From the NCBI GenBank assembly GCA_016935985.1, contig JAFGPW010000004.1, forward strand, positions 216,752 through 254,745: 37,994 bases of DNA, read 5' to 3'. Numbering within the stretch: the first letter of the stretch is position 1; every line of letters begins with the position of its first letter. This document shows positions 1 to 7,563 of this stretch, piece after piece. Source of the stretch: Candidatus Woesearchaeota archaeon. GTDB taxonomy: Archaea > Nanobdellota > Nanobdellia > Woesearchaeales > JAFGPW01. The notes beneath the pieces are model-generated. The model was not told the DNA's origin and ran no database searches. It saw nothing but the letters and a program-made list of their open reading frames with translations. A program made the translations under genes and the position numbers.

Positions 1-1
1 C

Positions 2-382
2 GTGCGCAAGCTCGTCGAGAAGAAGGCGTCGCCGCAGTACCTGCTCCATCGGATCGGGCGCTTCTCGTCGCGGCTCAAGAGCTTCATCTATGACTTCCCG
101 GACAAGTCGAGCGAGATCATCGACGCGATCAACAGCACCGAGAAGGACGTCCGCAACCTCCACGACGACATGCAGACACTGACGACGGAGATGGACCGCT
201 CGAGCAACCGGATCGCGTTCGGCCTGATCATCACCGGCTTCGTAATCGCGGCGGCAGTGCTGTACCTGATCGAGCAGCCGCTCCTCTTCGGCATGCCGGT
301 GTTCTCGCTCGTGCTCGGCGCGATCGCAGTCATCGCCTTCCTCGTCCTCGTCGGCTCGATGCTGCGCGAACGGCTGCGATAA
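2..382 (+). CDS. C-terminal end of a UbiB/AarF (ABC1) family atypical kinase, 5' partial
   Basis: The reading frame is open to the left edge, so only the last ~126 residues are present. The segment has an amphipathic helical stretch, then a DRSSNRIAFGLIITG-type motif leading into two hydrophobic segments (about residues 72-92 and 98-118 of the fragment), ending in a short basic tail. This layout is typical of the C-terminus of UbiB/ABC1 kinases, membrane-tethered atypical kinases/ATPases tied to isoprenoid-lipid or quinone metabolism. The kinase core lies outside the window, so family membership rests on the tail alone. The next gene, a phasin-like helical protein, has its own TATA box and reads in the same direction. 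Confidence 0.7.
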   Translation: MRKLVEKKASPQYLLHRIGRFSSRLKSFIYDFPDKSSEIIDAINSTEKDVRNLHDDMQTLTTEMDRSSNRIAFGLIITGFVIAAAVLYLIEQPLLFGMPVFSLVLGAIAVIAFLVLVGSMLRERLR

Positions 383-423
383 TCAGACCCTGCGTTCTTC
401 CGGCGAGGCAGACCCTTAATAAA

Positions 424-432
424 TTTTATATA
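424..432 (+). promoter_or_regulatory. TATA box for the phasin-like gene
   Basis: TTTTATATA lies in a short AT-rich patch between two GC-rich genes. A start site about 26 bases downstream gives a leader of roughly 30 bases, consistent with the strong GAGGTGAT ribosome binding site at 471-478. Confidence 0.6.
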
Positions 433-483
433 GAGCGGATGCACCGGGATCGTCATAGGCCAGGGTACAAGAGGTGATAGGGC

Positions 484-870
484 ATGTTCAATGCTATCAA
501 GAAGGGGCTTGTCCTCGGCATCGGCGCCGCGTCGCTCACGAAGGAGGCTGCAGAGAAGCGCGTCGCAGCGCTCGTCAAGCGCGGCGCGATAACGAGACGT
601 CAGGGGCAGCTCCTCACGAAGCGTCTTTTCGCCGCCGCGAAGAAGGAACGCGCGCGGCTCCGTGACCTCGTCTCGGCGGAGGCCAGGAAGGCGGCGCGCC
701 AGGCGAGGAAGGAGATTGCGAAAGCGCGGGCGAAGGCGATCGCGCTCGAGCGGCGGCTCAGGGCGACGGCCGAATGCCGCGGCAAGGAGGTCCTTGCCCG
801 ACAGGTGCAGCGCGCCGGACCTGCGAGGAGGAGCGGAGCGAATCCGGCGCGCCGCAGGCCGAGACGCTGA
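484..870 (+). CDS. Small phasin-like helical protein next to UbiB
   Basis: This 128-residue, very basic protein is mostly helical. The first ~75 residues (MFNAIKKGLVLGIG..., then a Lys/Glu-rich helix with a TRRQGQLLTKRLF stretch) resemble the phasin/polyhydroxyalkanoate-regulator-like helical proteins often found beside ubiB genes. Residues ~80-128 are Ala/Arg-rich and may be disordered. The start is well supported: GAGGTGAT at 471-478, about 5 bases before the ATG. Role unknown; the position after a UbiB-type kinase suggests a membrane- or lipid-associated accessory role, by inference only. The extreme Arg content of the last 30 residues raises the possibility of a sequencing frameshift near the end. 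Confidence 0.6.
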   Translation: MFNAIKKGLVLGIGAASLTKEAAEKRVAALVKRGAITRRQGQLLTKRLFAAAKKERARLRDLVSAEARKAARQARKEIAKARAKAIALERRLRATAECRGKEVLARQVQRAGPARRSGANPARRRPRR

Positions 871-890
871 TGCTCGGCGGCCTGACACAA

Positions 891-900
891 TATTTAAATA
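891..900 (+). promoter_or_regulatory. TATA box for uppS
   Basis: ATATTTAAAT lies about 30 bases before the uppS ATG at 926, so the transcript would begin only a few bases ahead of the start codon. GGGAGG at 917-922 is very close to the ATG. Confidence 0.6.
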
Positions 901-925
901 GGGTCAGGCATCTCCGGGAGGCAAA

Positions 926-1627
926 ATGGGATCGCCAGTACCGAAGCATGTCGCGATTATCCTCGATGGCAACCGCCGCTTCTCACGCCGCCTCATGATG
1001 AAGCCCTGGAAGGGGCATGAATGGGGGGCGAAGAAGGTCGAGCAGCTGCTCGACTGGTGCAAGGATCTCGGCATCCGCGAGCTCACGCTCTACTCGTTCT
1101 CGGTGCAGAACTTCTCCCGGCCGAAGGAGGAGTTCGACTACCTGATGGACCTCTTCAGGAAGGAGTTCGATCGGCTGAAGACCGACCCGCGCATCGAGGA
1201 GAACGGCATCCGGGTCACGTTCATCGGCAGGCTCGGCATGTTCCCCAACGACATCCAGGAGATGATGCGCCATCTGATGGAGAAGACGCGGAAGAACAGC
1301 GGGCATCTCATCAATTTCGCGATGGGCTACGGCGGGCGCGAAGAGGTCATCGACGCCGTGAAGCGCGTCTGCAGGATGGTGCAGGGCGGGGAGCTAGGCA
1401 TCGACGACATCAACGAGCAGGTGTTCGGCGAGAACCTCTATATGCAGGACGAGCCAGACCTCATCATCAGGACCGGTGGCGACAAGCGGACCTCGAACTT
1501 CCTGATATGGCAGTCACATTACGCCGAGTGGATATTCCTCGAGAAGACCTGGCCCGAGTTCGAGAAGGAGGATCTCGTGGCGGCGATACAGGATTTCTCG
1601 GCGCGGGAGCGCCGCTTCGGCACGTGA
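926..1627 (+). CDS. uppS: Cis-prenyltransferase (undecaprenyl/polyprenyl diphosphate synthase)
   Basis: This 233-residue enzyme condenses isopentenyl diphosphate in cis onto an allylic diphosphate to make the long polyprenyl carrier used for glycan and S-layer sugar assembly. Diagnostic motifs are VAIILDGNRRFSR near the N-terminus (catalytic Asp in DGNRR), LTLYSFSVQNFSRP (about 55-68), the LINFAMGYGGREE region (about 129-141), and PDLIIRTGGDKRTSNFLIWQ followed by YAEWIF, which form the substrate-binding end. Length is normal for the family. Product chain length cannot be read from sequence. A TATA box lies close upstream. Confidence 0.93.
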   Translation: MGSPVPKHVAIILDGNRRFSRRLMMKPWKGHEWGAKKVEQLLDWCKDLGIRELTLYSFSVQNFSRPKEEFDYLMDLFRKEFDRLKTDPRIEENGIRVTFIGRLGMFPNDIQEMMRHLMEKTRKNSGHLINFAMGYGGREEVIDAVKRVCRMVQGGELGIDDINEQVFGENLYMQDEPDLIIRTGGDKRTSNFLIWQSHYAEWIFLEKTWPEFEKEDLVAAIQDFSARERRFGT

Positions 1628-1644
1628 AAGCCGGCAGGCCCCGA

Positions 1645-1914
1645 TCACCCCTTCTTCGGGTCTTCTTTCACCGTCTGCTCGAGCGTCTCAGAGATGTGGT
1701 CCCCCTTCTCCGAAGGGATGTAGCCGTCCCAGGAATCATGGCCCGACCCATGGAAACCGATCCGTATGCGCACCTCTTTCCCGCATTCGCAGGTGAGGGT
1801 CTTGTAATGGATCTCGCCGTGGAAATCGGAGCGCCAGGGCAGGAGGGTGAGGTCCTTCGCGCAGTAGATGCATTGCTCCTTGGCGCTCCTCTCACCGATG
1901 AGATGGTGGACCAT
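1645..1914 (-). CDS. Small zinc-ribbon protein, function unknown
   Basis: This 89-residue protein has two Cys pairs, CIYC (residues ~15-18) and CECG (~42-45), that could bind one zinc ion as a ribbon. After the second pair comes an EVRIRIGFHGSGHDSW segment with two His, then an acidic/basic C-terminal helix. The gene converges on uppS (stop codons 17 bases apart). An AT-rich TATA-like element sits about 25 bases upstream of the ATG, so the mRNA is probably leaderless. No function is assigned; nucleic-acid binding is a possibility only. Confidence 0.7.
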   Translation of the reverse strand: MVHHLIGERSAKEQCIYCAKDLTLLPWRSDFHGEIHYKTLTCECGKEVRIRIGFHGSGHDSWDGYIPSEKGDHISETLEQTVKEDPKKG

Positions 1915-1932
1915 GGGACTAGGACAGCGAGG

Positions 1933-1947
1933 GTTATATTTAAATAT
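1933..1947 (-). promoter_or_regulatory. TATA box for the zinc-ribbon gene
   Basis: The TATATTTAAATA core reads well on the minus strand, centred about 26 bases before the ATG at 1914, implying a leaderless transcript. Confidence 0.6.
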
Positions 1948-2053
1948 TGAGGAGTGTGGGGAGGGGCTTCACAAATTGATTTCAATATAGAAAATATGTA
2001 GAAATAAGGTGCTTCCATCGCCGATACCGCCGCATGGAAGGCAGTAAGGAAAA

Positions 2054-2087
2054 GTATAAATATCCCCTCGCAATCACCGTATAAATA
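2054..2087 (+). promoter_or_regulatory. Two tandem TATA boxes ahead of the candidate RNA
   Basis: The nonamer GTATAAATA occurs twice, at 2054-2062 and 2079-2087, spaced 25 bases. A start ~26 bases after the second box falls at about 2109, exactly where the 5' strand of the candidate RNA's terminal helix begins. The first box would start a transcript inside the second box. No protein start codon with a plausible frame follows. Confidence 0.6.
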
Positions 2088-2108
2088 CAGCCATACGAAA
2101 GGGTCCTT

Positions 2109-2432
2109 GGTTGATCCGGGGCAGTGTCCCGCGAAGTGATTCCAAACCACTCTTGTATGCGTCAGCCCGTCACGAGAGTACTCATGGGAGCTGTCGACGA
2201 AGTCAAGCGATGAGCCGTGGGAGTTAGTGGTACGGGCGACATACCTTTCATGATCATTGTTCAACACAGTTACGTCCTTTGGACAGGCCCTGGACATGCG
2301 CGTCCTCCCTTCGATGACACACGCGGCGGAGAGGAGCGGGAGGCCAGGGACGTGTCCTTGGATCACCGCAGAGGGCGGATAGGGCCGCCGTGACGAAGAA
2401 AGGCCGCGCATGAGCGTATATGCTCGCGCGGC
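2109..2432 (+). ncRNA. Candidate structured non-coding RNA, unknown class
   Basis: No plausible protein gene covers this stretch, but its ends and interior pair. GGTTGATCC (2109-2117) pairs with GGATCACC (2360-2367), closing a multibranch fold of about 259 bases. Arm A: GTATG (2155-2159) with CATAC (2240-2244), continued by GCCCGT (2165-2170) with ACGGGC (2232-2237), and inside it CTCAT (2181-2185) with ATGAG (2210-2214). Arm B: GGACA (2281-2285) with TGTCC (2353-2357), CCCTGG (2288-2293) with CCAGGG (2344-2349), and CCTCCC (2304-2309) with GGGAGG (2338-2343). Two more hairpins follow: 2374-2389 (GGCGG/CCGCC) and 2403-2432 (11 base pairs, 2-base bulge). ACCACT (2146-2151) can also pair with AGTGGT (2226-2231), which would make a pseudoknot. 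The predicted start from the TATA box matches the terminal helix. It is not SRP, RNase P, 5S or tRNA, which I checked by their signatures. The 3' end is uncertain (2367 or about 2432). Confidence 0.55.
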
Positions 2433-2582
2433 AGCCGAGGAGCGATTCATGTTCATCAAATCACCTGCTCACCCAGCGATCGAGGAATTCCTGATGAGGG
2501 CGCTTTCTTCTAGCGAGCGGCTTCCCTGAACGCGGTGACCGGCATCGGGACGAACGGCCATCGAGTATAGGGAGGGTTCGCA

Positions 2583-3863
2583 ATGGCAAAGATATCACCA
2601 GTCTCAGCGAAATACATAGTCCACGCGACGATAGAGATAGAGGGCGTCGTCGACCGGCCTGATGTCATCGGCGCGATATTCGGCCAGACCGAAGGGCTTC
2701 TCGGCGCCGATCTCGAGCTCAGGGAGCTCCAGCGCTCGGGAAGGATCGGCCGTATCGAGGTCAACGTCGACACCAGGAGCGGCAAGACGCAAGGAGGCAT
2801 TATCATCCCATCCTCGCTCGACAAGGCGGAGACGTCGATCGTCGGCGCCGCGCTCGAGGTCATCCAGAGGATCGGCCCCTGCAACGCGAAGCTACGCGTC
2901 CAGAAGATCGAGGACGTGAGGGTCTCCAAGCGCAAGTTCGTGATCGAACGGGCGAAAGAGCTCCTCAAGAACCTCATGGACGGCGTGATGCCGGACTCGC
3001 AGGAGCTCGCCGACGAGGTCGCGTATTCGGTCCGCGTGATGGAGATACAGGAGTACGGGAAGGACCGGCTGCCGGCAGGCCCGGTGATCGACGAGAGCGA
3101 CGAGATCATCGTCGTCGAGGGACGCGCCGACGTTCTTAACCTGCTCAAGCACGGCATCAAGAACGTCGTCGCGATCAATGGGACCTCGGTCCCGCAGACG
3201 ATCATCGAGCTATCGAAGAAGAAGGTCATCACCGCGTTCGTCGACGGCGACCGCGGCGGGAACCTCATCCTCAAGGAGCTGCTCACCGTCTCAGAGGTCG
3301 ACTACATCACCAAGGCGCCCGATGGGAAGGAGGTCGAGGAGATCACCAAGAAGGAGATCCACAAGGCGATCCGCTCGCGCATCTCGGCCGAGCAGGCGCG
3401 CCTCGAGCTCTCGACCGACGTCGACCGCATCAGGAACAAGCCGACCCTGCGCGAGCCGCGCAGGAACGAGCGAGATCGGGTCCGTGACCCCAGGGACCGG
3501 CCCGACCGCGAGCCGAGACGGGACGCCGTCGAGGCGCCGCGACGGCAGGAGCGGCTCTCGATGCAGGAGCAGACGACCTTCCGGACGATGCTCGAGAACC
3601 TCATCGGGACGCGCGGGGCGTTCATCCTCGACGCGAAGCTCAACATCATGGGGAAAGTCCCGATAAGCGAGCTCGCGACGACGATAAAGAGCCTCGCCTC
3701 AGGCATGTATGCGGTCATCTTCGATGGCGAGATCGAGAAGGAGCTCGTGCTGATAGCGGAGAAGACGAGGATATCCTACCTCGTCGGCATGAGCTCGAAG
3801 GTCCGGAAGGAGGAGTCGCGAGTCGCTATCCTCACGCAGCCGGACCTGGATGCCGAGAACTGA
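2583..3863 (+). CDS. dnaG: Archaeal DnaG primase-like protein (Toprim domain, exosome-associated)
   Basis: 426 residues, the usual size for archaeal DnaG. The N-terminal ~165 residues form the archaeal-specific domain (AKISPVSAKYIVHATIEIEG..., then DTRSGKTQGGIIIPSS). A Toprim domain follows at about 176-260, with the catalytic Glu in VVEGRADV and the metal-binding Asp pair in FVDGDRGG. A highly charged Arg-rich linker lies at ~285-325, then a C-terminal domain. In archaea this protein is a stable subunit of the RNA exosome and can make short primers in vitro. GGGAGG at 2570-2575 supports the start. The ~150 bases before it contain no clear TATA box, so transcription may come through the upstream candidate RNA. 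Confidence 0.93.
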   Translation: MAKISPVSAKYIVHATIEIEGVVDRPDVIGAIFGQTEGLLGADLELRELQRSGRIGRIEVNVDTRSGKTQGGIIIPSSLDKAETSIVGAALEVIQRIGPCNAKLRVQKIEDVRVSKRKFVIERAKELLKNLMDGVMPDSQELADEVAYSVRVMEIQEYGKDRLPAGPVIDESDEIIVVEGRADVLNLLKHGIKNVVAINGTSVPQTIIELSKKKVITAFVDGDRGGNLILKELLTVSEVDYITKAPDGKEVEEITKKEIHKAIRSRISAEQARLELSTDVDRIRNKPTLREPRRNERDRVRDPRDRPDREPRRDAVEAPRRQERLSMQEQTTFRTMLENLIGTRGAFILDAKLNIMGKVPISELATTIKSLASGMYAVIFDGEIEKELVLIAEKTRISYLVGMSSKVRKEESRVAILTQPDLDAEN

Positions 3864-4024
3864 GGCCCGCATCGCCGAGCCGTTCTTCTTTTCTTCTTTC
3901 CCCTCATTCTTCAGCATACCCATCGCTCGCACCATCCACGCCGACAGCGTCGGCGATCGGGGAGCCACAGCTCACGTGAGCGGTATGATGAGGGAAAAAT
4001 AAAAGAGCAGGAAAGGAGGAAGGG

Positions 4025-5593
4025 TCAGCCGCACTCGTTCGCAAAGGTCTCGAGCGCGCGCTCGGTCGTCTCGCCGATCGCCGCGTCGCCGGTCCGCACG
4101 CACACGTACTGCGGCGCGATCGAGAGGTTGACGTCAGGGAAGCACGTCTCGAGGACCCGCGTGTCGCCGGAGCTCGCCTCGACCTGCCGGAAGGAGGCGC
4201 CCTGGTCGATCAGCCCATTCACGATGTCCTGCATCCGCTGGCTGCGCTCGCTCGCCTTCGCATAGTAGAAGATGACCGCGTCGGTGGGGACGCCGAAGCC
4301 CGACGAGCACAGCTGCGTCTCGGTGAGCTGCTCCTGCGCCGGCGGCTCAGTCTCCTCCTCGATGCCGACCGCGACGTCGCCGGTATCGGCTGACGGCGGG
4401 GTGTAATACACCTGGATGCTCGACTCCGCCTTGAGGGCATCCATGTAGTCCGCGAAGTAGGCGCGCTCGCTCTGCTGGCGCAGCACAGCCGCGATCTGGT
4501 CATGGGCGTCCTCGAGCGACAGCTCCGACGCGGGCAGGTGCGCGAGGGTCTCGATGACATGGTAGCCGAAGGTGGTCTTCGCGATGCCGATCCCGCCGTC
4601 CTGCTGGTCGAATGAGAGCTGCTCGAACTCAGGCACCATCATGCCGCGCGGGAAGGTGTACTCGCCGCAGTTCGCGACGCTTCCCGGGTCCTCGGAATGG
4701 AGAGTCACCATCTCGCAGAAATCGGCCCCTTCCCCGATCTGCGCGAGGATTCCCTCGGCCGTCGCCTCGGCCTCCGCATCAGGCACCTCGTCAGAGATCC
4801 TGATAAGGATGTGGCGGGCACTGACCTGCTCGGGGAGCGCGAACTGGTCGGGATTCGCGGCATAGTACGCTCCGATCTCCTGCTCAGAGACCTCGATCCC
4901 CGAGAGCACGTTCTCGTTGATGAACTTGTTGATGACGAGCGTCTGCTCGGCCTTCTCCCGCGCCTCATCGAGCGAGAGCTTCTGCGTCTCGAAGAGCCAG
5001 CTCTCGAATTCCTCATCGCTCATGCCAAGCTGGACCTTGGCCTCGTCGATATATCCCTGGACCTCCGCAGGATCGACGGTGACCGCGGCCTTGTTCGCCT
5101 GCTGGAGGAGCAGCGTCTGGTCGATGAGCGACTGCAGGAGGAAGTCTTTGGAGAGCAGGCTCTGCACCTGCGGCGAGAGCCGCTCGTACTCGGTGTTGAG
5201 CTCCTCGAGGGAGATCGTCTCGCCGTTGACGACCGCCGCCGTCTCCCCAGGGGAGATGAGCCCTTTAACATAGCCGGAGATCGCCCCGAAGTTCACGACG
5301 ACGAGGATGAGCCCGATGACGATGAGGACCGCGATCGCGACCGAGAAGAAGTTCCAATAGGTCAGCGGGTGGCGCCGCGCATGGTGCGGATGGTGTATGG
5401 GGCCCTTCCGATGGGCGTGCTCATGCCCCGTATGCTCCTCTTCCCTATGGATGGGCTGGTAGTGCAGCTCATGCTTCTTGACCTTGTCCTTCGCAGGGGT
5501 TTCCGGGGAGTCCTTCGCGTGGCGCTCCTCGCGCCCCTTGGTCTGCTTCTCCTTGTGCGACTCTACCTGATGGCTGTGCGATTTTTCTTCCAT
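4025..5593 (-). CDS. Membrane-anchored SurA/PpiC-type peptidyl-prolyl isomerase with Cys-containing C-terminal domain
   Basis: 522 residues. Residues 1-~75 are cytoplasmic, rich in His, Lys and Glu. One membrane helix follows (~80-103, WNFFSVAIAVLIVIGLILVVV), then a SurA_N-like helical domain (VVNGETISLEELN onwards) and a parvulin rotamase domain at about 250-345 (ARHILIRI, then the FCEMVTLHSEDPG and FGYHVIETL elements). The last ~95 residues form a separate domain with Cys in TQLCSSG, ETCFPD, YVCVRTG and at the C-terminal CG, which may be thioredoxin-like. It would act outside the membrane on secreted protein folding. ATG 5593 is preferred over GTG 5602 because AGGTGA sits 5 bases before the ATG. 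Confidence 0.85.
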   Translation of the reverse strand: MEEKSHSHQVESHKEKQTKGREERHAKDSPETPAKDKVKKHELHYQPIHREEEHTGHEHAHRKGPIHHPHHARRHPLTYWNFFSVAIAVLIVIGLILVVVNFGAISGYVKGLISPGETAAVVNGETISLEELNTEYERLSPQVQSLLSKDFLLQSLIDQTLLLQQANKAAVTVDPAEVQGYIDEAKVQLGMSDEEFESWLFETQKLSLDEAREKAEQTLVINKFINENVLSGIEVSEQEIGAYYAANPDQFALPEQVSARHILIRISDEVPDAEAEATAEGILAQIGEGADFCEMVTLHSEDPGSVANCGEYTFPRGMMVPEFEQLSFDQQDGGIGIAKTTFGYHVIETLAHLPASELSLEDAHDQIAAVLRQQSERAYFADYMDALKAESSIQVYYTPPSADTGDVAVGIEEETEPPAQEQLTETQLCSSGFGVPTDAVIFYYAKASERSQRMQDIVNGLIDQGASFRQVEASSGDTRVLETCFPDVNLSIAPQYVCVRTGDAAIGETTERALETFANECG

Positions 5594-5688
5594 TCCTTTC
5601 ACCTGGGGTGCATGATAATCGGTGATTGCCGGAGAGCGGTGACCTGGCCAACCAGTGCCGCATCTCCCTTCCCGACTTTTTTATCATT

Positions 5689-5700
5689 CTTAAATAACAA
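5689..5700 (-). promoter_or_regulatory. Possible TATA box for the PpiC gene
   Basis: TTATTTAAGA reads on the minus strand within an AT-rich intergenic patch, about 100 bases before the PpiC start, giving a leader of about 75 bases. Several other AT-rich runs nearby make the choice uncertain. Confidence 0.35.
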
Positions 5701-5843
5701 AAATGATGCCACGAGTACTTCAATGGATATGTCATACATAAAAGTTTCGGTTGGCTGTCGGCTCCGCGAGGCTTCCTGGGCCATCGTAGGCCTGCAGACG
5801 GCCAGTTAAGGGCCTTGATGGATACTGGGCAGTGGTTGCACAC

Positions 5844-5852
5844 ATTTTTAAA
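5844..5852 (+). promoter_or_regulatory. TATA box for the HerA-like gene
   Basis: TTTTTAAAA is centred about 27 bases before ATG 5875, which decides that start over the in-frame ATGs at 5815 and 5818 that lie upstream of the box. Confidence 0.6.
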
Positions 5853-5874
5853 AGCCCGGTCCCCTTCCAAGAGC

Positions 5875-7194
5875 ATGTACGATATCGTCATCGGCAGGAG
5901 CGAGGAGGACAAGAGGCGGCTCGGCCTCAGGGGGACGGTCTTCATCGGCAAGCACTATGTCCAGATGGGCAGGACCACCTCTCTCTCGAACGACATGTAC
6001 CTCGATGCCTCCTCGAGCCACGTGGTCTTCGTCTGCGGCAAGCGCGGCGGCGGGAAATCGTACACCATGGGCGTCGTCGCCGAGGGCATGGCCGACCTCC
6101 CGCCTGAGATCAAGCAGAACATCTCGGTGATCATGCTCGACACTATGGGAGTCTATTGGACCATGAAGTTCCCGAACAAGCGGGACGAGAAGATCCTTGA
6201 CCAGTGGAAGTTGAAGGGAAAGCCCCTCAATTGTACCATCTACACGCCGTTCGGCTTCTTTAGGGAGTATAAGGAGCAGGGCATCCCTACCGACATCCCC
6301 TTCTCCATCAACCCGGCTGATCTCGATCCCGGCGATTGGCACATGACCTTTGAGCTCCAGGCGAACGACCCGATCGCGGTCCTGGTAGAGCGCATCATCA
6401 ACGATCTCAAGGACAGGGGGAAGGCCTATACGATGGAGGATATCATCAAGGCGGTGCGGGAGGACAAGCGGGCGGACCCGCAGGTCCGCGACGCGGTCGA
6501 GAACCGGTTCGAAAACGCCATGAAATGGGGCCTCTTCTCCGAGAAGGGGACGCCGATCGAGGAGCTCGCGGTCGGCGGCCAGGTGACGGTTCTCGACTGT
6601 TCCTGCTACGCCACCATGGCGGAAGGGTGGAAGATCAAGGCTCTGGTGATCGGCCTCGTCGCCCAGAAGCTCTTCCTCAACCGGATGCTCGCGAGGAAGT
6701 ATGAGGAGCTCGATGAGGTGAGGGCAAGGACCAATTTCATGATCGACGAGCAGAAGATGAAGAAGAAGGAACCGCTCGTCTGGCTGATCGTCGACGAGGC
6801 GCACGAGTTCCTGCCGAACGACGAAACGACCGTCGCCTCGTTCCCGCTGATCACCATCCTCCGCGAGGGCAGGCAGCCAGGGATATCGCTGATTCTCGCC
6901 TCCCAGCAGCCGGGGAAGATCCATACCGATGTGATGACGCAGGCCGATACGGTCATCTGCCACCGCATCACCGCGAAGATGGACATCGAGGCGCTGGGGA
7001 AGCTCATGCAGAGTTACATGCGCGAGGGCCTCGACGTCGCGATCGACAACCTACCCCGCGCTAAGGGGTCGGCGCTCATATTCGACGACAACAACGAGAA
7101 GCTCTATCAGATGAAGATTCGCCCCCGGTTCACCTGGCATGGCGGCCAGTCGCCTTCGGCGATCGAGGAGGAGCATAGGATATTCGAGTTCTGA
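5875..7194 (+). CDS. HerA-like ATPase (DUF87/FtsK-HerA superfamily)
   Basis: 439 residues. Walker A is CGKRGGGKSYT (residues ~57-67, nt ~6040-6070) and Walker B is LIVDEAHEFLP (~304-314), followed by REGRQPGISLILASQQPG, the sensor/arginine region typical of HerA hexamers. HerA-family ATPases translocate along double-stranded DNA, and true HerA works with the nuclease NurA in end resection. No nurA or mre11/rad50 is visible here, so the exact role is open; other HerA-like proteins pump DNA or act in conflict systems. The N-terminal ~45 residues contain a small barrel-like segment (LGLRGTVFIGKHYV) as in HerA. Confidence 0.85.
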   Translation: MYDIVIGRSEEDKRRLGLRGTVFIGKHYVQMGRTTSLSNDMYLDASSSHVVFVCGKRGGGKSYTMGVVAEGMADLPPEIKQNISVIMLDTMGVYWTMKFPNKRDEKILDQWKLKGKPLNCTIYTPFGFFREYKEQGIPTDIPFSINPADLDPGDWHMTFELQANDPIAVLVERIINDLKDRGKAYTMEDIIKAVREDKRADPQVRDAVENRFENAMKWGLFSEKGTPIEELAVGGQVTVLDCSCYATMAEGWKIKALVIGLVAQKLFLNRMLARKYEELDEVRARTNFMIDEQKMKKKEPLVWLIVDEAHEFLPNDETTVASFPLITILREGRQPGISLILASQQPGKIHTDVMTQADTVICHRITAKMDIEALGKLMQSYMREGLDVAIDNLPRAKGSALIFDDNNEKLYQMKIRPRFTWHGGQSPSAIEEEHRIFEF

Positions 7195-7202
7195 GGCGCA
7201 AA

Positions 7203-7212
7203 AGTTATTTAT
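7203..7212 (+). promoter_or_regulatory. TATA box for the 101-residue hypothetical gene
   Basis: AGTTATTTATA is centred about 32 bases ahead of ATG 7241. It lies just after the HerA stop codon, so the small gene has its own promoter. Confidence 0.55.
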
Positions 7213-7240
7213 AGCCGGTCCCATACCCCCAGGGCATATC

Positions 7241-7546
7241 ATGGCATTCTCAAAACGGTTCCCAAGATCTGATGACAAGACGCTCTACACGCGGTGGGAA
7301 GAGGTCTCCCTCACGCCTGAGGAGGAGCGCGCCGTCGAGAAGGAGGCGCGGGAGCGCAACCATGCGGTCATGAAGGACTGCCTCGAGGAGGCGAAGGCTA
7401 TCGTCGTCGAGTCGGGCCTTCGGCCGTTCCAGACGAACGTCGTGCGGATCGCGGTCGCGCTCTTCGAGAAGCGGGCTTCGCACGAGGTCTTCCACAAAGA
7501 GAGCAGGACGAAGGGGAAATTCGACGCACTCCAGAAGAAGGCGTGA
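7241..7546 (+). CDS. Hypothetical small helical protein
   Basis: 101 residues, highly charged and predicted mainly helical. Residues ~1-25 contain aromatic/basic positions (FSKRFPR, LYTRWEEV), followed by a long Glu/Lys/Arg-rich helix and an amphipathic helix (TNVVRIAVALFEKRASHEVFH) that could bury a hydrophobic face. No catalytic motif was recognised. ATG 7241 is chosen because a TATA box lies between it and the longer in-frame start at 7139. It follows the HerA-like gene in the same direction; no functional link can be shown. Confidence 0.65.
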   Translation: MAFSKRFPRSDDKTLYTRWEEVSLTPEEERAVEKEARERNHAVMKDCLEEAKAIVVESGLRPFQTNVVRIAVALFEKRASHEVFHKESRTKGKFDALQKKA

Positions 7547-7563
7547 GACGCCCGCTCGGGGGA

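Noticed and set aside
2105-2120. Resemblance of TTGGTTGATCC to the 5' end of archaeal 16S rRNA
   Set aside because: The match is only about ten bases and no further 16S sequence follows.
2109-2432. Candidate RNA as SRP RNA, 5S rRNA or RNase P RNA
   Set aside because: The helix 8 signature and the GAGGAAAGTCC block are absent here and present at 11806-11829 and 23287-23297; no 5S core was found.
2403-2432. Hairpin as a bacterial-type terminator
   Set aside because: No T-run follows it, and this is an archaeon.
1668-2459. Long minus-strand frame over the candidate RNA
   Set aside because: It runs through the promoter and the zinc-ribbon gene in another frame, shows no domain, and its N-terminal part is made of hairpin sequence.
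3470-3560. Arg-rich middle of dnaG as a frameshift or gene boundary
   Set aside because: The frame stays open and conserved sequence resumes on both sides; a charged linker is usual here.
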